NCBI RefSeq assembly: GCF_012070565.1
Contig: NZ_JAAQRO010000023.1
Coordinates: 124,001 to 188,000, forward strand
DNA length: 64,000 nucleotides
Reading direction: 5' to 3'
DNA from: Anaerosporobacter faecicola
GTDB lineage: Bacteria; Bacillota; Clostridia; Lachnospirales; Lachnospiraceae
The notes beneath the pieces were generated by a model, which saw only the letters and a list, made by a program, of their open reading frames with translations, had not been told where the DNA came from and did not search any database. Below, piece by piece: positions 51,566 to 59,786 of the stretch. The translations under genes were made by a program, and so were the position numbers. Every line of letters begins with the position of its first letter. Within the stretch, counting starts at the first letter, position 1.

Positions 51566-53302
51566 TCAAATCGGCAAACTATCCCTCAAACACAATGCTC
51601 CCCAGCCCACCTGTGGATTGGGATATACACGAAACCCAGGTAATCGCCTTGCTCCTCGAATCAGATATGCTTTCGCTTTTTCTCCATACAGGTATGGATC
51701 GTTTCCATTCACAATCCCCCATTCCATTAGTAATGCAGTGCTCCCCGTAACAAATGGTGTCGAAAAGGAGGTTCCTGTTTGACTGGTGTACCCACCTCCT
51801 GGCGCAGTTGTGGTAACACTCACTCCCGGTGCAACCATGTCTGGTTTTACTTCTTCTCCTTCTCTCGTAAATCCTCTTCCAGAAAAATTCGCATAACTAT
51901 CTGTACCGCCATCATAGGCACCTACTGTTATGCTACGATAGGTTGTGGAAGGAATCGTCAAGGTTACATCTGGTGTTGGCTGAAGAAATCGTGTATTATC
52001 CCCAATGGCATTGCCTGCTGGTAACCACATATCAAATGTTCCGAGAACGACTCGTTCCCCATTCAAACGAATCTTCCAAATTCCTGAAGCAACCGTTTCT
52101 CTTGTTGGAATAAATTCAAAGTAAATCTCCTGTGCTTTATTAAATGGAATTGGCTCCCCATAGTAAAATAATACTTGTGTATTATCAACCACAAAACTTT
52201 GTGTACCTTGTACCTCCCGAATGGGACCAATGATTACATTGCTGGGACTAATGATTTCAATGGATATGATATCATTGTAGTTTTTCCATAGTTGGAGATT
52301 AAATGCTCGCTCATATTCTGCTACAGAGAATTCTACTGTTATCGAATTGCCTGTGGTTACCTGTCCTGAAGTATGCCGTTCTCTTGCTCCTTCATTACCA
52401 GCGCCAATGGATATGCAGCTTTTCCAGAGATTCGCCACATCATTTATATAGTATTCTAATAAGGATCTTCCATCATGGGACCCATAATTGTTCCCAAAAC
52501 TAATATTTATCGCAATCGGCTGTCCAAGACGGATTGCCGTTCGAACGGAAAAATCAATTGCTTGCATCAATTGTGTCGTTTTGGGAAAGGAATCAGATAC
52601 TGGTACCCCCAACTTAACCACAATGATTGTACTTTGGGACGCAACACCACGAAATCTTCCTTGACTAGCCCGTCCGTTTCCGCAGGCAATTCCTGCAACG
52701 CCAGTGCCATGTCCAGACAAGTCTGTACTTGGAACCAAAGATAACCGGCTAGCTGGATCGGATAATGCTAATGCTGCATTGATTTCATCCCTTGTATAGA
52801 CCGTTCCGATCGCATACCCCTCTGGAGGCTTGCCTGGTATGGTCTGGTCCCATAAGGCTTCAATCCTAGTTGTACCATCTTCATTGCGAAAATCCGGATG
52901 GGAATAATCAATTCCGGAATCAATGATTGATACCACTGTCCCCTGTCCAAATAGATTAAACTGTGATGTCTGTACCGGATTAATACAGGATTCTGCTCTT
53001 CCAGCCGACACAGCAAATACGAGATGCCTTGGTTTTTCTATAAACTCAATCTCCTCATATGCGGTAAGGCGGCTGATTTCACTTTCTGGTATTACCATAA
53101 CTGCATACTCATTTAATAATTCTACAATCTCTACCTGTAGATCCTGCCGTATTCGATCAAGACTTCCTGAGTATTTTACAATCAATTCCCAGGCCTGCTC
53201 ATCTGGAAAAAAACCAACATCTAGATCCAAAGTCTGCTCTCTTGTTTCCTGGGTAACGTCTAATGCTAGGTTTAATTGGTTATCTCGTTTCCCACTATTC
53301 AT
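51566..53302 (-). CDS. Subtilisin-like S8 serine protease (Csp-like)
   Basis: A 578-residue S8 peptidase with no export signal. Catalytic residues are all present: D in VVSIIDSGIDYSHPDF, H in DLSGHGTGVAGIACGNG, oxyanion N in ISIGAGNEGARE, and S in GTSFSTPFVTGSTALL. An N-terminal prodomain (about residues 1-95) precedes the catalytic domain, and a beta-sandwich-like insertion lies between the N and S motifs. Length and layout resemble Clostridial CspA/B/C germination proteases and their vegetative relatives. AAAGGAAG lies before the ATG. Single gene. Confidence 0.9.
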   Translation of the reverse strand: MNSGKRDNQLNLALDVTQETREQTLDLDVGFFPDEQAWELIVKYSGSLDRIRQDLQVEIVELLNEYAVMVIPESEISRLTAYEEIEFIEKPRHLVFAVSAGRAESCINPVQTSQFNLFGQGTVVSIIDSGIDYSHPDFRNEDGTTRIEALWDQTIPGKPPEGYAIGTVYTRDEINAALALSDPASRLSLVPSTDLSGHGTGVAGIACGNGRASQGRFRGVASQSTIIVVKLGVPVSDSFPKTTQLMQAIDFSVRTAIRLGQPIAINISFGNNYGSHDGRSLLEYYINDVANLWKSCISIGAGNEGARERHTSGQVTTGNSITVEFSVAEYERAFNLQLWKNYNDIISIEIISPSNVIIGPIREVQGTQSFVVDNTQVLFYYGEPIPFNKAQEIYFEFIPTRETVASGIWKIRLNGERVVLGTFDMWLPAGNAIGDNTRFLQPTPDVTLTIPSTTYRSITVGAYDGGTDSYANFSGRGFTREGEEVKPDMVAPGVSVTTTAPGGGYTSQTGTSFSTPFVTGSTALLMEWGIVNGNDPYLYGEKAKAYLIRGARRLPGFRVYPNPQVGWGALCLRDSLPI

Positions 53303-53430
53303 TTACTTCTTCCTTTCTCCCCAAAAGTTAAACTTGATTGGCATTTACCTTATGAATTTCTACTATATATGTATACGGGATTCCAACTTAACAGAACTAT
53401 TATTCCAAACCTACGGTAGTCTTTGTAAAC

Positions 53431-53476
53431 AAAAAACCGTTCATCCTATAAGATTCTTCTCTTATAGAACGAACGG
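53431..53476 (-). terminator. Terminator after the lipoprotein gene
   Basis: CCGTTC-atc-CTATAAGA (from 53437) pairs with TCTTATAG-aac-GAACGG (to 53476); the minus-strand transcript continues GGTTTTTTG. Confidence 0.92.
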
Positions 53477-53486
53477 TCCTCTTCGG

Positions 53487-54197
53487 TTACTGATCCTTAT
53501 ATTTTTCAATTGTATCCTTATCAAACGTAACAATATTCGTATCATCTGACTGAATTGCTAATGATCCATCTTTTAAACTGATATAGGGGCTGAATTCGTA
53601 TGTTTGATTTTCTGATTCCATTGTAATTGCAACATTTGACATAATATCGCTTTCATTACATACTAGAACAAATGGTTCCTTTTCTCTTTGTGCTATCACT
53701 TCTTCTTTAACAGGATTCCCATTATCATCTAAACCAACTCGCTCCACCGTTACTTTCACATCATCACCAATCGGAACTATACAATACAGATCACAGCCAC
53801 CTACAACTACAAGGTCTTCCTCTTGTATATCTTCAAGAAACGTATATGCTGAGGAGCCAAATTCTTCTGTTATTCGATTTCTTACTGTTTGTAAGGAATT
53901 GTCCTCCACGTAACCTAAATAGGCAACCGCACAATAGCAATTTTCCTGTTTTGCTTTTGTTCGCAACTCTTGTAAAGAAGCATCCTCTTGTTCCTCTACT
54001 TCTTGCTGGGTAGTAGTTACATCTTCCTGTATTTCTGATGTTTCTTGTATTACACTTTCTTCTTGCTTCTCTAATTCATCCTTTGTAAAAATTGCATTTT
54101 CCTTATCAGTCTTATTTTTTGATTCACATCCTGCAATCACGATGATACTACCTGCCAACAAAAAGCCTAGTATTCTTTTCCTAATTTTCTGATTCAT
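53487..54197 (-). CDS. Putative lipoprotein of unknown function
   Basis: A 236-residue exported protein. Signal MNQKIRKRILGFLLAGSIIV with lipobox VIAGC (mature Cys near residue 23), then a Glu/Gln-rich flexible stretch (EEQEDASLQELRTKAKQ) and a compact domain with AYLGYVEDNSLQTV, VVVGGCDLYCIVPIGDDVKV and YEFSPYISLKDGSLAI. I do not recognise the domain. ATG 54197 has GGGGAGG ahead; a longer start at 54233 has none. Single gene with its own terminator. Confidence 0.75.
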   Translation of the reverse strand: MNQKIRKRILGFLLAGSIIVIAGCESKNKTDKENAIFTKDELEKQEESVIQETSEIQEDVTTTQQEVEEQEDASLQELRTKAKQENCYCAVAYLGYVEDNSLQTVRNRITEEFGSSAYTFLEDIQEEDLVVVGGCDLYCIVPIGDDVKVTVERVGLDDNGNPVKEEVIAQREKEPFVLVCNESDIMSNVAITMESENQTYEFSPYISLKDGSLAIQSDDTNIVTFDKDTIEKYKDQ

Positions 54198-54678
54198 ATC
54201 TCTTTCCTCCCCATTAATTGAATAAACAACCAATACATCTATAGGAAGCCCACCTTATTACAGATTCTTCCTATACGGTAGTTTGATATAGATGTATCTT
54301 CTGATACTACAGTCACAAAGCCATATACATTCTTGTAAGCATGGATATGGAACTTTTTCCTATCGTATCCATTCATTGTATCAATAAATGATTCCTTTTA
54401 GAAGAGAAAAATAGGATTCTAATACAACCTTCAAAAAGTCTTAATACTTTTCTTCAATTACCACGGAAAAAGCATTAACAGAACCAATAAAGATCTGTAT
54501 AAAGAATCCAGTCTAATTGATTTGATTCTTTGATTCTATATAATTAGAGAAAATAATCTGAAGCAGAGTATAAATAGTATTATATTACCAACATAAACAT
54601 ATATTAACACTTTTACATTGACCAAAATAACCCATATTTTTTAATTATTGTATGTTAGCAGAAAGTTAGGTACAATTT
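54198..54678. other. 481-base A/T-rich gap between divergent units
   Basis: No reading frame worth calling. From about 54470 the DNA becomes markedly more A/T-rich than the flanks and stays so to about 55900. A weak TTGACC near 54617 could be a plus-strand -35 element for the secreted peptide gene, but a matching -10 is not clear. Confidence 0.6.
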
Positions 54679-54992
54679 ATGAGAAAAAAATGTTTACCTG
54701 TACTTCTTGCTCTATGTTTAACTTTATCTAGTTCAACATTAACTTTTGCTAAAAATCCAAATGTTAATGTTTCTACTACTCCACCTGGTTCAGCTAATAG
54801 CGGAGAAATAACTATTGATTCATCATTACCACCAACTGAATTCGTTGATTTAGAAAGTTATGGACAGATGGATTTTAGTGGATATGCTGATCACAGTACT
54901 TTGTATCTTGAGACAGGCTTTACAGGGGTAATAGATATCATTTAGGTTTTAGCGCCCCTAGTGACTTTTCGGGTTTTGTTGAAGCTAGATAA
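54679..54992 (+). pseudogene. Small secreted Ser/Thr/Gly-rich peptide, probably frameshifted at a G-run
   Basis: The intact frame gives 88 residues: signal peptide MRKKCLPVLLALCLTLSSST with a likely cut after TFA, then NVNVSTTPPGSANSGE and a Tyr/Gly-rich end, stopping at 54945. In the -1 frame the sequence continues GNRYHLGFSAPSDFSGFVEAR to a stop at 54990-54992. Restoring one G in the GGGG run at 54925-54928 joins them as ETGFTGGNRYHLGF and gives a natural 104-residue protein. It sits 27 bases before a TraX-family gene that is broken in the same way. No family recognised. Confidence 0.6.
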
Positions 54993-55019
54993 TTAATTAT
55001 AAAGAAAGAGTGACTATAT

Positions 55020-55897
55020 ATGACAACTACAACATTGAAATTACTAGCATTAATATTTATGTTCATTGATCACATCGGAGAGTTTATTCCTAATACTCCA
55101 GAATGGTTTCACTGGATCGGGCGGTTATCTGCACCGATTTTTTTCTTTTGTATGGCATGGGGATTTCACTATACACATAATCGTAAAAAATATATGATTC
55201 GATTATATTTGTGTGGAGTTGGTATGGGATGTATGAATATTCTTTTTCAAATAATTGGGGGCAAAGAGATTAATAACAATATTTTTGTAACATTGTTTAT
55301 ATCCTCATTTTTTATATATATGATTGATCTTATAAAATCAGACAGAAAAAAGGAATAAAGATTTTAGTAATTTTTCTAATATGGCAAATAATTAATACTA
55401 CTGCTATCGTTTTAATTATAGATGTTTATAGATCTTATTTTAGTAGTAATTTAAGCCTATATTTTTATTCAGCAATTTTTGCAAACTGTTTTTTAAATGA
55501 AGGAGGTATCGCTTTTGCATTGCTAGGTGTATTTTTTTACTATGTAAAAGATAATAAAAGAAAATTGGCAGTTGGCTACCTTTTGTTTTCTTTTATCTAT
55601 ACGGTACTTTATGCGACTAATATACCAGGAAGGATACTTTATCGATTAGAACCTATATGCTCAAAAACTGTTACTAATATAGTGTATTTTATGGAAGGTT
55701 TATTGAATGTAAATAGATTCGCAATATATGGTACTCGGTTTTATAAAATCGTAAATTATTTCTGGATGGTAATTTTTGCATTACCAATTATATTGTTTTA
55801 TAATGGTAAAAAGGGCAAGGGGTATAAGTATTTGTTTTATTTATTTTATCCTATACATATATACTTGCTATATTTTATAGGAACCAAATGTATGTAA
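55020..55897 (+). pseudogene. TraX-family membrane protein, frameshifted at an A-run
   Basis: The first frame (55020-55358) encodes TTLKLLALIFMFIDHIGEFI, IGRLSAPIFFFCMAWGF and stops at SDRKKE. The protein continues in the -1 frame as GIKILVIFLIWQIIN and on through the second reading (55520-55897) to FYLFYPIHIYLLYFI. Adding one A to the A6 run at 55346-55351 restores an uninterrupted 292-residue TraX protein, close to the 272-residue copy at 22.6 kb. The rest of the frame is intact, so the break is recent, a sequencing error, or bypassed by slippage. Very A/T-rich codon use marks it off from neighbours. Confidence 0.8.
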
Positions 55898-55917
55898 TCC
55901 TATTACAGTGGTTCTAC

Positions 55918-56283
55918 TTATTTAAGCGAAAGTGATATCATTTTTCTATAGAAACTGGACGATTTTCTGAAGTTCGGAGTAAATACAACACTTCCTGCCC
56001 CTTTGCAAGGTACGCAGTTCGTACGTACAGCATCTGGTAGGGATATCCCTAACCCCTTAGTAGGTACCCCGGATAATCCACAAGGATATCCTTTGCCATC
56101 ATAATGTTCATGATGGCAAAGGACAATATGTTTTAACTCATTTAGTTGTTTTGATTTACTTAAAATCTGCGCCCCAATCTCAGGGTGTCTCTTCATTGCT
56201 AACCATTCTTCTAACGCACTTACGATACATTCGATGATTTCATAATAATCAATCATCTGGCCACAGAATCCGTAATCAACCAT
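55918..56283 (-). pseudogene. Remnant of an HD-GYP phosphohydrolase
   Basis: The reading MVDYGFCGQMIDYYEIIE contains MKRHPEIGAQILSKSKQLNEL and HHEHYDGKGYPCGLSG, the middle of an HD-GYP cyclic-di-GMP phosphodiesterase domain (HPxxG and HHExxDGxGYP). It lacks the HD start and everything after GLSG: the following PLGARIL...VADAYDAM part is replaced by an unrelated tail from more G/C-rich DNA (about 55940-56070) containing the palindrome TAGGGATATCCCTA at 56038-56051. A decayed gene, with an inserted foreign element likely. Confidence 0.65.
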
Positions 56284-56309
56284 GTTATTTCTTTTCTCCC
56301 GTATATCGT

Positions 56310-56447
56310 TTAGTGGCAATGGCCACCGCAATGTTTGCAATCACAACCACATTGCAGTGATTTTCCCTGTTTCTTATCTCGTACAATGGATCGAATAATC
56401 AATCCTACGATGCCTAATAAAACAACACCAACAACAATAGTCCCCAT
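56310..56447 (-). CDS. FeoB-associated Cys-rich membrane protein
   Basis: A 45-residue peptide, MGTIVVGVVLLGIVGLIIRS followed by IVRDKKQGKSLQCGCDCKHC and GGHCH. One N-terminal membrane helix and a Cys/His cluster (CGCDCKHCGGHCH) match the short FeoB-associated proteins of Clostridia. ATG 56447 has GAAGGAGGAATTG before it. It starts 40 bases after feoB and ends the feo operon. It may sit with FeoB in the membrane and handle ferrous iron; that role is inferred. Confidence 0.88.
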   Translation of the reverse strand: MGTIVVGVVLLGIVGLIIRSIVRDKKQGKSLQCGCDCKHCGGHCH

Positions 56448-56487
56448 ATCAATTCCTCCTTCTAAACTACTAATTTAACTAAACTCT

Positions 56488-58671
56488 TTATTTTACACTT
56501 GCTACGTTTACTTTTAATGTTTTACTTTCTTGATAAGGCCTTACTAACAGATAGATGAAACCAATGATTAATAGCAATGCAACAACCGTTCCTACACCAA
56601 ATGTTCCAACAGAAAGCAACGTACCAATCTGGTATACACAAAGGGCAACAACATAGGCTAAGATTGTTTGATATCCAATTGCAAACCAGAACCACTTCTT
56701 ATTATTCATCTCTCTCTTAATTGCACCCATTGCTGCAAAACAAGGGGCACATAACAGATTGAATACAAGGAATGAATATGCCGCAACAGCTGTTAAGCTT
56801 CCAGCAAGCATTCCCCAGATCTCTGCTCCATCTTCTGCTACTTCGCCAAAACCAAACAGTATACCAAAGGTTCCTACAACATTTTCTTTCGCAATCAAAC
56901 CTGTTACTGCAGCAACTGCCATCTTCCATTCGCCCCAACCAAGAGGTTTGAAGATCGGCGCTAATACATTACCAAGGCTAGCAAGAATACTGCTATCCAA
57001 TTGCTCTGCTTCTAACATACCGAAACTTCCATCTACCCAACCAAAACTCATTAAAAACCATAGAATGATCGTTGATAATAAAATGATTGTTCCAGCCTTT
57101 TTAATAAAGGACCATCCTCTTTCCCACATGCTACGTAATACATTGCTTACCGTTGGCATATGATATGCTGGTAATTCCATAACGAAAGGTGCTGGATCAC
57201 CGGCAAACATTTTTGTTTTCTTTAAGATAATACCGGAACAGATAATTGCTGCAACTCCTACGAAATAAGCACTCGGTGCAACCCACCATGCTCCACCAAA
57301 TAAAGCTCCTGCAATCAATGCAATAATTGGCATCTTCGCACTACAAGGTATAAATGTTGTAGTCATGATCGTCATCTTACGGTCACGGTCATTTTCAATC
57401 GTACGTGAAGCCATAATACCAGGAACACCGCAACCACTACCAATCAACATTGGTATAAATGATTTTCCAGATAATCCAAACTTACGGAAGATACGATCCA
57501 TGATAAATGCAACTCTCGCCATATAACCACATGCTTCTAAGAAGGCTAAAAAGATGAATAGCACAAGCATCTGTGGAACGAAACCTAAAATTGCTCCAAC
57601 ACCAGCTACAATACCATCAATGATCAAACTACGTAACCAATCTGCACAACCGATTGCATTTAAACCAGCTTCGATATATTCAGGAACACCTTTTATGTGT
57701 AGCGAGTTAATACCGAATAGATTCCAGCCTTCACCAAACACGCCATCATTTGCCCAATCCGTTGCCCAACTACCTACTGTTGTCACAGATACATAATATA
57801 CAAGGAACATGACAGCCGCAAATATTGGTAATGCGAACCACCGATTGGTAACAATACGGTCAATCTTATCCGATGTGGTCAATTTCTTCTCTTTATTTTT
57901 CGTACAACATTCATTAATAATGGAGGAGATGTAGTCATAGCGTTCATTTGTGATAATACTTTCTGTATCATCATCGAATTCCTTTTCCATTAAAGAGATG
58001 ATATTCTGTATGTCAGGTACTTGTTTCATCTGATCTGCAATCTTATCATCTTTCTCGATTAGCTTAATTGCAAAGAATCGTTTCTGTTCTTCTGGTATAT
58101 CATTTCCTATCAAATCAATAACTTGCTCAATTCTTGCTTCCACTTCTGGTGCAAACGCATGAACCAATTTCATTGATTGTTTTTGTTTTGCTAATTCAAT
58201 GACACGATCTGCTGCTTTTTGAATGCCTGTTCCTTTTAATGCGGAGATTTCAACAACCTCACAGCCAAGTTTCTTACAGAGTTTATCGATATGTATCTTA
58301 TCACCCGTTTTTTCAAGAATATCAATCATATTAACTGCCATAACCATTGGAATTCCAAGTTCCATTAACTGTGTAGATAGATATAAATTCCGTTCAATAT
58401 TAGTTCCGTCTACTATATTAAGAATGGCATCTGGACGTTCATTGATTAGGTAATTTCTTGCCACAACTTCTTCTAAAGTATAGGGAGATAAGGAATAGAT
58501 ACCAGGTAGATCCATGATCACTACCTCTTTATTCCCTTTCAGTTTTCCTTCCTTCTTTTCCACTGTAACACCTGGCCAGTTTCCAACAAATTGATTGGAA
58601 CCAGTAAGTGCATTGAATAATGTGGTCTTACCACAGTTTGGATTTCCTGCTAATGCAATTTTAATCGCCAT
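56488..58671 (-). CDS. feoB: Ferrous iron transporter FeoB
   Basis: A 727-residue FeoB. N-terminal GTPase: G1 GNPNCGKTT (residues about 8-16), G3 DLPGIYSLSPYTLEE, G4 NMID, followed by the helical spacer and a membrane domain with two Gate motifs: GSGCGVPGIMASRTI (Cys-bearing) and CAPCFAAMGAIKRE. It imports Fe2+ across the inner membrane. Follows two feoA genes and precedes the Cys-rich peptide gene; the operon is driven by a promoter carrying a Fur-box-like site. Confidence 0.97.
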   Translation of the reverse strand: MAIKIALAGNPNCGKTTLFNALTGSNQFVGNWPGVTVEKKEGKLKGNKEVVIMDLPGIYSLSPYTLEEVVARNYLINERPDAILNIVDGTNIERNLYLSTQLMELGIPMVMAVNMIDILEKTGDKIHIDKLCKKLGCEVVEISALKGTGIQKAADRVIELAKQKQSMKLVHAFAPEVEARIEQVIDLIGNDIPEEQKRFFAIKLIEKDDKIADQMKQVPDIQNIISLMEKEFDDDTESIITNERYDYISSIINECCTKNKEKKLTTSDKIDRIVTNRWFALPIFAAVMFLVYYVSVTTVGSWATDWANDGVFGEGWNLFGINSLHIKGVPEYIEAGLNAIGCADWLRSLIIDGIVAGVGAILGFVPQMLVLFIFLAFLEACGYMARVAFIMDRIFRKFGLSGKSFIPMLIGSGCGVPGIMASRTIENDRDRKMTIMTTTFIPCSAKMPIIALIAGALFGGAWWVAPSAYFVGVAAIICSGIILKKTKMFAGDPAPFVMELPAYHMPTVSNVLRSMWERGWSFIKKAGTIILLSTIILWFLMSFGWVDGSFGMLEAEQLDSSILASLGNVLAPIFKPLGWGEWKMAVAAVTGLIAKENVVGTFGILFGFGEVAEDGAEIWGMLAGSLTAVAAYSFLVFNLLCAPCFAAMGAIKREMNNKKWFWFAIGYQTILAYVVALCVYQIGTLLSVGTFGVGTVVALLLIIGFIYLLVRPYQESKTLKVNVASVK

Positions 58672-58781
58672 TTTTTTCTTCCTTTCTTATACAGTTGTCG
58701 TTTGTTCGACTTTACTATTCCGTATTCGTTTCATCTTCCTTTAGTTAGTTATCTCTAACCCGTGAACAAAAAAAATACTCC

Positions 58782-59003
58782 TTATTCTACTTCAATCATC
58801 GCTGCATCTGCTTTTCGGAGTGATAATTCATATCCTCTTACCGTAACTTCGATTGGATCTCCTAATGGTGCAACTTTACGTACATAGACTTCAACGCCTT
58901 TTGTTATACCCATGTCCATGATTCTTCTCTTTACTGGCCCTTCCCCAGTTAGTTTCTTAACTTTAACACTCTGACCACAAACAACTTCTCTCAATGTTCT
59001 CAT
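58782..59003 (-). CDS. feoA: FeoA-family protein
   Basis: A 73-residue SH3-like FeoA: MRTLREVVCGQSVKVKKLTG, RRIMDMGITKGVEVYVRKVAP and DPIEVTVRGYELSLRKADA, the usual conserved pattern. AAGGAGG precedes the ATG. It is the second of two FeoA proteins and directly precedes feoB, to which FeoA proteins bind on the cytoplasmic side. Confidence 0.95.
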   Translation of the reverse strand: MRTLREVVCGQSVKVKKLTGEGPVKRRIMDMGITKGVEVYVRKVAPLGDPIEVTVRGYELSLRKADAAMIEVE

Positions 59004-59156
59004 ACTTAACTCCTCCTTCTATATAGATTTGACCTTACCAATGTTCGGTTAATTTTGTAGGATTTTTGTGCTCCATGTTTCCCCCACACTCTCATTAACA
59101 AATACGTTTTTCTTATGTATGACATGCTCCTGAACATTGTTTGATCACAGATTCAA

Positions 59157-59366
59157 TTAAACCATGATCTTGTTCGCCATTTCCTTCCCAATTGCTACTC
59201 TAGAATCCTTAATATTAACAATCATGTTACCTCCCATTTGCGATATAACGGTAACGATTCCTCCTGTAACAAATCCTAGATTTGCTAGGAACTTACGTGT
59301 TTCTTCTTTTCCGCCAACCTTCTTAATTATGTTCGGTTCGCCTTCCTTTACCATAGATAATGGCAT
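59157..59366 (-). CDS. feoA: FeoA-family protein
   Basis: A 69-residue FeoA: MPLSMVKEGEPNIIKKVGG, RKFLANLGFVTGGIVTVIS and MIVNIKDSRVAIGKEMANKI. It is first in the operon, 153 bases before the next feoA. It differs from the second copy in lacking the Cys and the RGYELSLRK ending, so the two may have distinct roles. ATG 59366 has GATGAGGAT before it. Confidence 0.93.
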   Translation of the reverse strand: MPLSMVKEGEPNIIKKVGGKEETRKFLANLGFVTGGIVTVISQMGGNMIVNIKDSRVAIGKEMANKIMV

Positions 59367-59491
59367 ATCCTCATCTTCTTTCTCTTTGATTTCATAATCG
59401 ATTCCTCATTGTTAATTATCTTTTGTATCATCTCATCCCTAACATGTAGGAATGCTGCTTAATCAATGTTTGGATTATCGAAATACTTATT

Positions 59492-59547
59492 GATAATTAT
59501 TTTCATTCTCATAAAGTTAGTATACTCTAACGTCTATTAGTTGTCAA
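59492..59547 (-). promoter_or_regulatory. feo operon promoter with Fur-box-like operator
   Basis: Minus strand: TTGACA (59547-59542), 17 bases, TATACT (59524-59519). GATAATTATTTTCATTCTC at 59492-59510 matches the Fur consensus GATAATGATAATCATTATC at 15 of 19 positions and lies just after the start point. Iron repression by Fur is inferred from this. Confidence 0.7.
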
Positions 59548-59665
59548 TAACATTGTTGGTATTTTTTCTCATTAACGCAAACACCACGCTTAATCATTAC
59601 CTGATCCTTGTCAGAGTATGACACAACACATATGTCGTACAAACCTAGGTGAATGTGTATTTTAT

Positions 59666-59753
59666 TCAAAAAACAATCCTGTGGTAGCAATGTAAGATGA
59701 ATTGTCATGTATATACATTACGCTCATTCTTTACATCGTTACCCACAGGATTG
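59666..59753 (-). terminator. Long terminator after the alpha-galactosidase gene
   Basis: CAATCCTGTGGTA-gCaATGTAA (from 59674) pairs with TTACAT-cG-TACCCACAGGATTG (to 59753) with small bulges; the minus-strand transcript then reads TTTTTTGAAT. Confidence 0.85.
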
Positions 59754-59786
59754 AATTTTTCCTAATGGCTTTTGTTAATACGTTTT

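Noticed and set aside
59004-59156. Short minus-strand readings between the two feoA genes (one ending CSGACHT, one running into the next ribosome site)
   Set aside because: No convincing start; the Cys-bearing ending overlaps feoA in another frame and may be chance.
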